Shown here in pieces: positions 48,616 through 57,488 of a stretch of DNA of 64,000 nt; position 1 is the first letter of the stretch; each line of letters opens with the position of its first letter. Location: positions 124,001 to 188,000 of the forward strand of contig CAWGET010000005.1 in the NCBI GenBank assembly GCA_963821715.1, read 5' to 3'. Origin of the DNA: CAWGET01 sp963821715. GTDB taxonomy: Bacteria; Bacteroidota; Ignavibacteria; Ignavibacteriales; Melioribacteraceae. The translations under genes were made by a program, and so were the position numbers. Below the pieces are notes generated by a model. It was not told the DNA's origin. It ran no database searches and saw only the letters and a program-made list of their open reading frames with translations.

Positions 48616-49551
48616 ATGTTTTACCATGTAAAGGAATTACAATTTGACGCAAGGATTGATAAACCGGATCCTAAATTTGCTACGCTGCTGCTGGAGCAAT
48701 TCGGCGGTGGAAACGGAGAGCTTAAAGCCGCTATGCAATATTTTATGCAGGCATTCGCGTGCAAAAAACCTCATCCGGATAAATACGATATGCTTATGGA
48801 TATTGCGACCGAAGAACTTGGTCATTTAGAAATTGTAGGGGCAACAATTACCATGCTGCTAGACGGACTTAACGGCGAATTAAAAGACGCTGTCGAAACC
48901 ACATATCTAAGTAAATTGATGAACGGCAAACAAGGGAAAGAAGAAATAATACATTCGGCCGTAGCGCCCCAGTTTTTAACTTTTACGGGCGGCGGACCTC
49001 ATTTGACTAACAGCCAGGGGTTACCGTGGAGCGGAGCTTATGTAAATGCCAATGGAGATTTGACGGTGGATTTGCGTTCCAATCTGGGAGCCGAAAGCCG
49101 TGCTAAAATAGTTTATGAATATCTGCTTCAATATACAGAAGATAAGGGCGTGCAGGAAACATTGAAGTTTTTGATGGCGCGCGAAGTTGCACATTACAAA
49201 CAATTTGAAGCGGCGCTTGAAACTATTCAGCCGAATTTCCCTCCGGGACAACTACAGGCTGATCCGAAATATTCTCACGTTTTCTTCAACACTTCAAGAG
49301 GAAATGAACGCGGACCGTGGAACGAAGGGCAGGGAACTTGGGAAAAAGGGGAAAGCTGGAATTATGTAGAAGATCCCATTAAACACGTTGAAAAAACAAA
49401 AGGAATGAAAGAGCAGGAAATTAAAGGCGCTTCGATGACCGAAAAAGAAGCCGAGAAAAAAAGTAAAGAACAGAGTAAGAAAAAAAGTAAAGAAGTGAAA
49501 GACGCGCTAAAGAAAAATCCTAATTCGTGGTCGGATTACGGTAAAAAATAA
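48616..49551 (+). CDS. Manganese catalase
   Basis: 311 residues of the ferritin-like dimanganese catalase family. Metal ligands lie in GELKAAMQYFMQAFAC (Glu), IATEELGHLEIVGATI (ExxH) and MAREVAHYKQFEAAL (ExxxH-type pair); PQFLTFTGGGPHLTNSQGLPW is the conserved substrate-channel region. The C-terminal 60 residues are lysine/glutamate-rich and disordered-looking. It dismutates H2O2 without haem. GGAGG precedes the ATG and a TATCTTTA box lies at 48584-48591. Single gene, followed by a hairpin. Confidence 0.95.
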   Translation: MFYHVKELQFDARIDKPDPKFATLLLEQFGGGNGELKAAMQYFMQAFACKKPHPDKYDMLMDIATEELGHLEIVGATITMLLDGLNGELKDAVETTYLSKLMNGKQGKEEIIHSAVAPQFLTFTGGGPHLTNSQGLPWSGAYVNANGDLTVDLRSNLGAESRAKIVYEYLLQYTEDKGVQETLKFLMAREVAHYKQFEAALETIQPNFPPGQLQADPKYSHVFFNTSRGNERGPWNEGQGTWEKGESWNYVEDPIKHVEKTKGMKEQEIKGASMTEKEAEKKSKEQSKKKSKEVKDALKKNPNSWSDYGKK

Positions 49552-49575
49552 AGAGAAATCTGTTTGAATAATTTG

Positions 49576-49601
49576 CAGGGATAAGCCGCGGCTCGTCCCT
49601 G
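49576..49601. other. Hairpin downstream of the catalase gene
   Basis: CAGGGA (49576-49581) and TCCCTG (49596-49601) enclose the palindrome AGCCGCGGCT. No T run follows, so it may be a transcript-end structure or a REP relative rather than a classical terminator. Confidence 0.4.
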
Positions 49602-49632
49602 TATTTATTAGTGGGACTATCCTATTATTTTT

Positions 49633-49682
49633 GAATAAGCTTTTAAAGTCCATTGCCGTCCGCTTCAGCTGACGGGGAAGAA
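49633..49682. repeat. REP-like dispersed 50-bp repeat, second copy
   Basis: CCGTCCGC-TTCA-GCTGACGG (49656-49675) with one mismatch in the stem; flanks match the copy at 26101-26150 (43 of 50 by eye). ATCGGCTTTAGCC follows, the complement of GGCTAAAGCCG near 26033. It lies in the 357-base gap 49552-49908, which has no gene. Confidence 0.6.
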
Positions 49683-49908
49683 TATAAAATACTCATCGGC
49701 TTTAGCCACATTGAATTTTGAAGTTCAAAAATATTGCGCGCCGACGGGCTTTGTTGTTTTCATATGATCACTGATCACCGATTACTGTTCACTGCATTTC
49801 GGGCTTTTGCTATTTACTAATTCAAAAAAAATTATTATTATGGGTTCACTAACAGGATAATGATATACTATATACTATTTGATCCATCTGTTAATAAAGT
49901 AAAATTTT

Positions 49909-50250
49909 ATGCACGAACTCTCGATTGCGCAGAATATAATTGAAATTGTGAACGATACATTTACGAAAGCTAAAGCCAAAACCGTAAATGAGATAGAAAT
50001 TGAGATAGGTAAATTTTCAGGCGTTGAATTGGATGCGCTTGAATTTGCGCTGGAAACTTCGATGGAACAAACGCACTTAGAAAATGCGAAGGTTGATATA
50101 ATTTCAGTCGAGGGAAAAGGAAGCTGCAAAAATTGCGGCAATAATTTTGTGCTTAAGAGTTTATATGATGACTGCCCGGAATGTGGGAGCGCCGCGATAG
50201 AGATCCTATCCGGTAAGGAGCTAAGAGTAAAATCCATAAACGTTGATTAA
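49909..50250 (+). CDS. hypA: Hydrogenase nickel-incorporation zinc protein HypA
   Basis: 113 residues. N-terminal MHELSIAQNIIEIV with the nickel-binding His2, and the zinc site CKNCG...CPECGS. It delivers nickel with HypB to the hydrogenase large subunit precursor. First gene of the hyp set; HypB follows after 11 bases. No sigma-54 site was found upstream, so this operon may be expressed separately from the structural genes. Confidence 0.96.
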   Translation: MHELSIAQNIIEIVNDTFTKAKAKTVNEIEIEIGKFSGVELDALEFALETSMEQTHLENAKVDIISVEGKGSCKNCGNNFVLKSLYDDCPECGSAAIEILSGKELRVKSINVD

Positions 50251-50261
50251 CCGGAGTTGAA

Positions 50262-51089
50262 ATGTGCGATACTTGCGGCTGCACGCAGCCGGATGAAGCG
50301 GTTAAAATACTTTCACCGCGCGAAGCGGTTCAAATTTCAGGCGATGAAAATCACGCTCATACTCACAATCATAGCCACGGCCATGAAAACCACGAACATC
50401 ATCACGACCACGAACATTTGCACAATCATGAAGTAAATCATTCGCACGGTTCAACCATTTCAGTCGAAACAGATATTTTAAAAAATAATAATTTACTCGC
50501 CGAAAGGAATCGCGGATTTCTCGAAGCGAAAAATATATTCACGCTCAATTTAGTCTCATCTCCAGGGTCTGGAAAGACCTCTCTTCTTGAAAAAACCCTA
50601 ACCGAATTAAAAAATGAAAAAAACTTTTATGTGATCGAAGGCGATCAGCAGACGATGAACGACGCAAACAGGATTGATGCTATTGGTATTCCCGTAGTTC
50701 AGGTTAATACCGGCAACGGGTGTCATTTAGATTCCAATATGGTTAACAAAGCGATCAAAAAATTGGAAATGAAAGACAATTCAATTTTGATGATAGAGAA
50801 TGTAGGGAACCTTGTATGTCCATCTCTGTTCGATCTCGGCGAAAGCAAAAGGATCGTCATAATCAGCGTTACAGAAGGAGACGACAAGCCGATAAAATAT
50901 CCAAATATGTTCGAGTCGTCCGATATTTGTATCATCAATAAAATTGATCTTCTTCCTTATGTCGATTTTAATGTTGAAAAAGCAAAAGATTACGCGTTAA
51001 AAGTTAATCATCATCTTAAGTTTTTCGAGTTGTCGGTTAAAACCGGCGAAGGATTTGATAACTGGCTCCAATGGCTTAAGAACAATTAA
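50262..51089 (+). CDS. hypB: Hydrogenase maturation GTPase HypB with histidine-rich nickel store
   Basis: 275 residues. It starts MCDTCGCTQPDE (high-affinity metal CxxCGC). A histidine-rich stretch (about residues 25-66, HAHTHNHSHGHENHEHHH onward, some 20 His) stores nickel. G domain: P-loop SSPGSGKTSLLEK, EGDQQTMNDANR, GNGCHLDSNMV and NKIDLLPY. The GTPase drives nickel insertion with HypA. The histidine-rich loop of the nickel permease at the far end of the locus is a second nickel-binding element. Confidence 0.96.
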   Translation: MCDTCGCTQPDEAVKILSPREAVQISGDENHAHTHNHSHGHENHEHHHDHEHLHNHEVNHSHGSTISVETDILKNNNLLAERNRGFLEAKNIFTLNLVSSPGSGKTSLLEKTLTELKNEKNFYVIEGDQQTMNDANRIDAIGIPVVQVNTGNGCHLDSNMVNKAIKKLEMKDNSILMIENVGNLVCPSLFDLGESKRIVIISVTEGDDKPIKYPNMFESSDICIINKIDLLPYVDFNVEKAKDYALKVNHHLKFFELSVKTGEGFDNWLQWLKNN

Positions 51090-51115
51090 ATTCAATCAAT
51101 CAGTAGGTTGCCTTT

Positions 51116-53429
51116 TTGTCTCTTTCTACCAAAACGAGAAAAAGAATAGAAGTAAAAGGTATTGTCCAAGGCGTCGGGTTCCGGCCTTTCATCTATCGCC
51201 TCGCGCGAAAATACGAGCTGGGCGGTTTTGTGTCCAACAATAACGACGGAGTGGAAATTGAAATTGAAGGAACCGATTTAAAAATTGACGAATTTATCCG
51301 GGCAATATCCTCGGAAGCTCCGCCGCTTTCCAAAATTGACGAACTTCAAGTCTCCGATTCTTTCATCCTTGAATTCCAAAGATTTTACGATTGAAAAATC
51401 TTTTCCCTCTTTAGGTAACCGGACATTTATTTCGCCGGATGTATCTATTTGCGAAGACTGCAGGAACGAGCTTTTCGATAAAGACGACAGACGTTTTCTC
51501 TATCCATTTATAAACTGCACAAACTGCGGACCGAGATTAACTATAATCGAAAATATTCCATACGACAGAAAATATACTTCGATGAAATATTTTGAGATGT
51601 GCGATGAATGCCGCGAAGAGTATGAGGATCCGATGAACAGAAGATTCCACGCTCAGCCGAACGCCTGCTCGAAATGCGGACCGAAAATTTGGCTCGAATC
51701 CGGTTCAGAAATTTATTATGAAAATGCGATTGAGAAAACTGTAAATTTAATTTTGGATGGCAAGATTGTCGCTGTTAAAGGCTTGGGCGGATTTCATTTG
51801 GCAGCGAACGCGAACAATTCCAAAGCGGTGAAAAGACTACGCGAAAGAAAAAACCGGGAAGCAAAACCGCTCGCTGTTATGGCGCCAGATCTCGAGTCAG
51901 TTCGTCAAATTGCCGAATGCTCCTCTGATGAAGAAAAATTATTGAGCGGAATTGAAAGACCGATCGTCTTATTGAAGAAAAAGAAAAAATATTTTTTGGC
52001 GGATGAAATTTCTCCCGGCAATAAACGAATCGGAATTATGCTTCCTTACACGCCGCTTCATTATGTTTTGTTCAATATTTTAAAAGAAAAATACGGCATT
52101 AATTCAATACCATTTCTAGTGATGACGAGCGCGAATTTATCCGAAGAACCGATCGCGATAAAGAATGAAGACGCGGAAGAGAGATTAACAAATATCGCCG
52201 ACGCATTTCTTTTTCACGATAGAGAGATTTTAATTAGAGCCGATGATTCCGTCGCCATCATTATAAATAAACAGGAACGAATTTTAAGACGCAGCCGGGG
52301 CTATGTTCCGAAGGCGCTACCTTTGCTGCAAGAAAGTCCACCGATTTTGGGTTTGGGCGCAGAGCTGAAAAATACAATTTGCCTTACAAAAGAGAAAAGC
52401 GCTTTTGTAAGTCAGCACATTGGCGATTTGACAAATCTCAGAGCGTATGAATTTTTTACCAATACGATTGAACATCTGCAAAACCTTATGGACGCGAAAG
52501 CAGAATATTTGGCGTTTGATCTTCATCCCGATTATTTGTCTTCAAAATGGGCGCGGAATAATAATGGATTTAAATCGTTCGAAGTTCAGCATCATCACGC
52601 GCATTTAGCTTCTTGTATGCTGGAAAACCGGTTAGACGAAAAAGTTATCGGACTGATTTTGGACGGAACCGGATTTGGATATGACGGAACAATTTGGGGC
52701 GGCGAAGTTTTGATCGGAGATTATGTTGAGATTGAACGCTTCGCGCATTTAGAGCGGTTTCCATTGCCGGGCGGAGACGCGGCGGCGAAAGAGCCTTGGC
52801 GAACTGCTTTGAGTTATGTTTATAATTCGTTCGATCGGGAAATTCCTTCATCCAAAATTTTTGACCGGCTTCCTGCAAAAAATGTTTTACAGATAATCGA
52901 GAAAAATATTAATTCGCCTTTAACAAGTAGCGCCGGAAGATTATTTGACGCAGTAGCTTTCCTCGCCGGCGGACCGGAAAAAATAAGATACGAAGCGGAA
53001 GCGGCAATCCATTTAACGCAGGCTGTCACGGAATTAAATGCAAAAACTTTTTTTTATGATGAATTTGACGCTCGCAGTAAAATAATTTCGTTAAAAAAAT
53101 TAGTGAGAAATATTTTTGAAGCAGCGGTTTCGGGCGAAGCGTTTACGCAAATCGCGAACAGGTTTCATTCCACGCTGACGCAAATGTTGACGGAAGCTTG
53201 TATTGCTGCGTCCGATCGTCATCAAATAAAAAAAATAGTTCTCAGCGGCGGCGTTTTTCAGAACGAAATACTGCTAACACAAATAGAGAACAAATTGCGG
53301 GAAGAAGGATTCGAAGTTTTTTCGCATTCGAAAATTCCGACAAACGACGGCGGAATTTCGTTCGGTCAGGCGGGTGTGGCTTCCAAACTGATTGTGAAAA
53401 ATTTAGACGCGCCAATATTTATAAATTAA
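51116..53429 (+). CDS. hypF: Carbamoyltransferase HypF, interrupted by one frameshift
   Basis: Makes the thiocarbamate precursor of the hydrogenase cyanide ligands from carbamoyl phosphate. Domains in order: acylphosphatase (KGIVQGVGFRPFIYRLAR), two zinc fingers (CEDCRNELFD...CTNCGPR and CDECREEYED...CSKCGPK), a YrdC-like domain (IVAVKGLGGFHLAANANN, VMTSANLSEEPIAI) and a Kae1-like domain (VQHHHAHLASCMLE, LDGTGFGYDGTIWGGE, VLSGGVFQNEILL). The frame changes within about 51345-51375 in the link between the first two; skipping one base in TCTTTCATCCTTG joins them. A TTG start (51116) is the only in-frame start after the upstream stop at 51104. Confidence 0.92.
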
Positions 53430-53440
53430 GAGGAGACAAA

Positions 53441-53722
53441 ATGTGTCTTGGAATGCCGGGAAAAGTTATTGAGATAAATGAAGAAGACGGTTTACTGATG
53501 GGAAAAATAGATTATTCGGGGAGCGTTAGCAAAGCCTGTCTCTCTTATTGTGGCGAAGTAAAAGTCGGAGAATACGTAATCGTCCACGCCGGATTCGCGA
53601 TTTCGGTATTGGACGAGGAGAGCGCGCAAGAAACTCTCGGTTACTTCAAACAAATGGCTGAAGAAGCCGCAAAAGACGGGAAGGACTTTCTGGATAATCC
53701 TTTACCGGAAACGGATAATTAA
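53441..53722 (+). CDS. hypC: HypC/HybG/HupF chaperone
   Basis: 93 residues beginning MCLGMPGKVIEIN with the essential Cys2. The small beta-barrel (VKVGEYVIVHAGFAISVLDEE) is typical; the C-terminal tail is longer than usual (EEAAKDGKDFLDNPLPE). It carries Fe(CN)2CO with HypD to the large subunit. GGAG lies just before ATG 53441, which fixes the start. HypD begins at the next base after the stop. Confidence 0.96.
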   Translation: MCLGMPGKVIEINEEDGLLMGKIDYSGSVSKACLSYCGEVKVGEYVIVHAGFAISVLDEESAQETLGYFKQMAEEAAKDGKDFLDNPLPETDN

Positions 53723-54829
53723 ATGAAATATTTAGATGAATTCCGCGATTCAAAAATCGCAAAATATCTTATAGATGAAATTCATTCCGTCGCAAAAAAA
53801 AAATGGACGATAATGGAATTGTGCGGAGGACAAACTCATACAATTGTTCAATACGGAATTGACAGGCTGCTGCCGGAGAATGTAAAAATGGTTCACGGTC
53901 CGGGATGCCCGGTCTGCGTAACCCCTTTGGAAACGATCGATCGCGCAATTGAAATTGCCAAACGTCCGGAAGTAATTTTCACTTCGTTCGGCGATATGCT
54001 TCGCGTGCCCGGTTCGCGCACCAATTTACTAAAAGCTAAATCTGAAGGAGCCGACGTTCGGATTGTCTATTCTCCGTTGGAAGCGTTGAAAATTGCGAAA
54101 GAAAATCCGGAAAAGGAAGTTGTTTTTTTCGCGATCGGATTTGAAACAACCGCTCCGGGAAACGCAATGGCGATTGTGCAATCGCACAGAGAAGGAATAA
54201 ATAATTTCAGCGAAGTAGCGAGCCACGTTATGGTTCCTCCGGCAATGGAAGCGATTTTATCTTCGCCCCAAAATAGAGTAAACGGGTTTTTAGCCGCCGG
54301 ACATGTTTGCGCGGTCATGGGATTTTGGGAATACGAACCGATAGCTGAAAAATATAAAGTCCCGATTGTGCCTACAGGATTTGAACCGGTGGATATGCTG
54401 GAGGGAATTTATTTAACAATTAAACAACTCGAAGAAGGGAAAAGCGAAGTTGTAAATCAATATAAACGGGCGGTTACGCGCGAGGGAAATATCGCCGCGC
54501 AAAATGTAATTAAGGAAGTGTTTGAAGTGACCGACAAAAAGTGGCGCGGCATCGGGGAAATTCCGATGAGTGGCTACAGGATAAAAGATAAATACAAAAA
54601 ATACGACGCTTCGATAAAATTTGATGTTGAAAAAATAAAAACTGAAGAATCGAAAATTTGCATTAGCGGATTAATTCTTCAGGGATTAAAAACTCCGAAT
54701 GAATGCCCGGCTTTCGGTAAGGAGTGCGTTCCTGATCATCCGCTTGGAGCCACGATGGTTTCCGGCGAAGGAGCTTGCGCGGCTTATCACAAATATCACA
54801 GATTTGAAAAGGCTTTCACAAATGGCTGA
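53723..54829 (+). CDS. hypD: Hydrogenase iron-cofactor scaffold HypD
   Basis: 368 residues. Conserved CGGQTHT (about 36), HGPGCPVCVTP, GFETTAPGNAMAI and the C-terminal cysteine cluster (CPAFGKECVPDHPLGATMVSGEGAC) that binds the [4Fe-4S] cluster. It builds the Fe(CN)2CO unit with HypC and HypE. TAAATG abuts hypC, and its last eight bases overlap hypE. Confidence 0.97.
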   Translation: MKYLDEFRDSKIAKYLIDEIHSVAKKKWTIMELCGGQTHTIVQYGIDRLLPENVKMVHGPGCPVCVTPLETIDRAIEIAKRPEVIFTSFGDMLRVPGSRTNLLKAKSEGADVRIVYSPLEALKIAKENPEKEVVFFAIGFETTAPGNAMAIVQSHREGINNFSEVASHVMVPPAMEAILSSPQNRVNGFLAAGHVCAVMGFWEYEPIAEKYKVPIVPTGFEPVDMLEGIYLTIKQLEEGKSEVVNQYKRAVTREGNIAAQNVIKEVFEVTDKKWRGIGEIPMSGYRIKDKYKKYDASIKFDVEKIKTEESKICISGLILQGLKTPNECPAFGKECVPDHPLGATMVSGEGACAAYHKYHRFEKAFTNG

Positions 54830-55901
54830 AAACAAAATTAAATCGGCGTCGATGGATTTATCGCAGGGATTCAGCTGTCCGCTCCCGATAACCGATTACG
54901 AAACAATCCAGTTAGCTCACGGCTCCGGCGGAAGAATGATGGCTGAGCTATTGGATAAGATGATTCTTTCCGTTTTCAAAAACGATCATCTTGATAAAAT
55001 GGAAGATCAGGCGACGCTGAATATAGCTTCGTCAAAAATATCTTTTACAACCGATACATTTGTAGTCGATCCGATATTTTTCCCGGGCGGAAATATCGGC
55101 GAGCTTGCCGTGAACGGAACAGTAAACGATCTTTGTATGAACGGCTCCGTCCCGAAATTTATAAGCGTAGCTTTTGTTTTAGAAGAAGGATTTCCGCTTG
55201 AGCAGTTTCATCAAATTATTTTATCAATCAAAAAATCGGCTGACGAAGCCGGAGTAAAAATTGTTACCGGCGATACAAAAGTAGTTAACAGAGGATCGTG
55301 CGATAAAATATTCATCAACACCGCTGGAATAGGCGAATTGAAAGACGAGATAAATATAAGTTCTTCGAACCTTAAACCAGGGGATAAAATAATTATTTCA
55401 GGCACAATAGCAGATCACGGAATGGCGATAATGACGAGCCGCGAGGGATTATCGTTTGAATCTAAAATTGAGAGCGATACGGCGGCTCTGAATAAATTAG
55501 TAGAAACGATACTTATTAAAACGAAAAACATTCGCGCAATGCGCGATCCCACGCGCGGCGGAGTTGCGGCAACATTAAATGAATTTGCTAAACAGTCCGA
55601 TATTGGAATTAAAATTTACGCTGATAGAATTCCAATAAGGGAAGATGTAAAGGGAGCGTGCGAAATTTTGGGAATCGATCCGCTTTTTGTAGCGAACGAA
55701 GGTAAGTTGATCGCGGTTGTAAAAAATGAAGACGCGGAAAATTTGCTGAAGGAAATGAAAAAACATCCGTTGGGAAAAACTGCCGCCGTCATCGGCGAAG
55801 TTGTAGAAACTCATAAAAAGCTGGTTGTAAAGGAAACAATACTCGGAGTTGAACAGATTGTAGATCTCCCGCTCGGAGAGCAATTGCCGAGAATCTGCTA
55901 A
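54822..55901 (+). CDS. hypE: Carbamoyl dehydratase HypE
   Basis: 359 residues of the PurM/AIRS fold: IQLAHGSGGRMM, FTTDTFVVDPIFFPGGNIG and VNGTVNDLCMNGSVP. The C-terminal PRIC ends in the cysteine that is carbamoylated by HypF and dehydrated to thiocyanate. The ATG lies inside the end of hypD (ATGGCTGA overlap). The open frame upstream of it has no family sequence. Confidence 0.96.
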   Translation: MAENKIKSASMDLSQGFSCPLPITDYETIQLAHGSGGRMMAELLDKMILSVFKNDHLDKMEDQATLNIASSKISFTTDTFVVDPIFFPGGNIGELAVNGTVNDLCMNGSVPKFISVAFVLEEGFPLEQFHQIILSIKKSADEAGVKIVTGDTKVVNRGSCDKIFINTAGIGELKDEINISSSNLKPGDKIIISGTIADHGMAIMTSREGLSFESKIESDTAALNKLVETILIKTKNIRAMRDPTRGGVAATLNEFAKQSDIGIKIYADRIPIREDVKGACEILGIDPLFVANEGKLIAVVKNEDAENLLKEMKKHPLGKTAAVIGEVVETHKKLVVKETILGVEQIVDLPLGEQLPRIC

Positions 55902-55989
55902 GGGAAAAGTGTGGAATTGGATTGTATTGAAGACTTTCCAGTCTGCGGCTTTAAATTAAAAGAAAAAAATACATACCGGGAAGCGAACA

Positions 55990-56364
55990 ATGGTTAGAAT
56001 AATATTAAGTATTGCTGTTATATTTATTGCGGTTTCTTGCGGAGGAGAAATTAAGAATGTAAGTTTTTCCGAAGACGTTAAGCCGATCATCGACGAAAAT
56101 TGTCTCCCTTGCCATAATGGTGATGAATCGCAGGGGAAATTGAATTTTTCAACTTATAATGAACTGATGTCTTCAAGATATTTGAACAGGAGCGAACCGT
56201 TGGCAATAGAAGGAGACGCGGCGCAAAGCAGATTGTATTTGGTTGTGCATTCAAGTAATCCGGCAATACGAATGCCCCCAGAAAATAAGGGTTACGATAG
56301 ATTAAACGAGCGCGAGATAAAGACAATTAAAGTATGGATTAATGAAGGAATTAAAAATAATTAG
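55990..56364 (+). CDS. Lipoprotein c-type cytochrome-domain protein
   Basis: 124 residues. Signal with lipobox (FIAVSC, Cys17), so it is probably an outer-membrane or periplasm-anchored lipoprotein. One haem site CLPCH (38-42) and a likely distal Met ligand in AIRMPPE (Met95), in a domain like those named planctomycete-type cytochrome C. A possible electron acceptor or donor near the hydrogenase. It lies between hypE (88 bases) and the activator gene (14 bases), inside the locus, but is not a standard hydrogenase gene. Confidence 0.85.
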   Translation: MVRIILSIAVIFIAVSCGGEIKNVSFSEDVKPIIDENCLPCHNGDESQGKLNFSTYNELMSSRYLNRSEPLAIEGDAAQSRLYLVVHSSNPAIRMPPENKGYDRLNEREIKTIKVWINEGIKNN

Positions 56365-56378
56365 AAATAAAAGAAATT

Positions 56379-57371
56379 ATGGAAAAGAATAAAATCGTTC
56401 GGCTTATTTCGGAGAATGAGGAGATTCACAAAATAATACGGAAGATAGATCGTGTAGTCGATTCCAACAGCGCAGTTATGTTGGTTGGAGAAACCGGCGT
56501 CGGAAAAGAGATCTTTGCCGAATATATTCACCGGAGCAGCAACCGATCCGATAATCCGTTCGTAAAACTTAGCCTTTCGGCATTGCCGGCAGATCTTCTG
56601 GAAAGTGAATTATTCGGACACGAAAAGGGATCTTATACAAGTGCCCATTCCGAAAAAAAAGGATTGTTCGAGATAGCAAACACCGGAAGTATTTTTCTAG
56701 ACGATATTGACGACGTGCCGCTGCCGATTCAGACAAAATTACTTCGGGTTTTGGAATCCCGAGAATTGATGCGGATTGGCGGAACGAAATCTATTCCGAT
56801 AGATGTGCGTTTAATTACGGCTTCGAAAATCGATTTGAAAATTCTCATCGAAAAAGGACGTTTTAGAAACGATCTCTATTACAGAATAAATGTAGTTCCG
56901 GTTTACATTCCGCCGCTTCGGGAAAGACGAGAAGACATCGAACCCCTTTCCCGCCATTTCTTCCAAATTTATTCACCGGAAAAAAAATACTCTTTTACGG
57001 ATACTGCACGGCACGCTCTGAAAGCATATTCCTGGCCGGGAAACGTTCGGGAATTAAAGAATGTAATTCAACGGCTTTCTCTTTTTGCCGATGAAGCGAT
57101 TGATCACGAGGATTTGCCGCCGGAAATTAAAAATGAAGATCCTATTGAATTAATTATTAAAGCGTGCGACAAATGCTATCGCGATAATAATATGAGCTTT
57201 GATCAGGTAGTAGCTTGTCTTGAGAGCAATCTTTTGAAAGAAGCGCTTCAAAACTATGAGTGCAATCAGACTAAAGCAGCGCAATCCCTAAATTTAAGCC
57301 TCTCAACTTTTCGCGATAAAATTAAAAAATACGATATTAATTGTGAAAATATTCACAATAAAAGACATTAG
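56379..57371 (+). CDS. Sigma-54-dependent activator without sensory domain
   Basis: 330 residues: an AAA+ domain from about residue 10 to 240 and a Fis-type helix-turn-helix (about 285-320: NQTKAAQSLNLSLSTFRDKI). Walker A GETGVGKE (37-44), ESELFGHEKG, arginine finger region RFRNDLYYRINVV. Two departures: the sigma-54-contacting loop normally GAFTGA reads GSYTSA (84-89), and Walker B has DD (FLDDIDD) in place of DE. There is no receiver, GAF or PAS domain. Cysteines occur only in the last 70 residues (263, 266, 280, 295 and 322; CDKC is a CxxC). It stands directly before the hydrogenase genes and a sigma-54 promoter, so it is very probably their activator. Confidence 0.9.
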   Translation: MEKNKIVRLISENEEIHKIIRKIDRVVDSNSAVMLVGETGVGKEIFAEYIHRSSNRSDNPFVKLSLSALPADLLESELFGHEKGSYTSAHSEKKGLFEIANTGSIFLDDIDDVPLPIQTKLLRVLESRELMRIGGTKSIPIDVRLITASKIDLKILIEKGRFRNDLYYRINVVPVYIPPLRERREDIEPLSRHFFQIYSPEKKYSFTDTARHALKAYSWPGNVRELKNVIQRLSLFADEAIDHEDLPPEIKNEDPIELIIKACDKCYRDNNMSFDQVVACLESNLLKEALQNYECNQTKAAQSLNLSLSTFRDKIKKYDINCENIHNKRH

Positions 57372-57374
57372 GTC

Positions 57375-57409
57375 TGCGGAAATCCGCATCTAATTAGCGG
57401 TAATCCGTT
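57375..57409 (+). promoter_or_regulatory. Paired upstream activator sites
   Basis: Two similar inverted repeats: TGCGGAAATCCGCA (57375-57388) and AGCGGTAATCCGTT (57396-57409), sharing CGG-N4-CCG. Their centres are 21 bp apart, two helical turns, and about 106 and 85 bases before the predicted transcript start. This is the usual placement of enhancer sites for sigma-54 activators. Confidence 0.65.
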
Positions 57410-57461
57410 AGCAAATCAGAATAAAACTACTCAAATATCCCATTCTAATCTATTTTCCAAT

Positions 57462-57477
57462 CGGCACATTAATTGCC
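57462..57477 (+). promoter_or_regulatory. Sigma-54 (-24/-12) promoter of the hydrogenase operon
   Basis: CGGCACAT-TAAT-TGCC: GG (57463-57464) and GC (57475-57476) are ten bases apart, with CAC after the GG. The predicted start of transcription is about 57488, next to the ATG of the 81-residue protein, so that gene would have almost no leader. Confidence 0.65.
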
Positions 57478-57488
57478 TTTATATTTGT

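Noticed and set aside
53198..53440. Open frame extending upstream of hypC
   Set aside because: Overlaps the conserved end of hypF; the MCLGMPGK start of HypC with GGAG is decisive.
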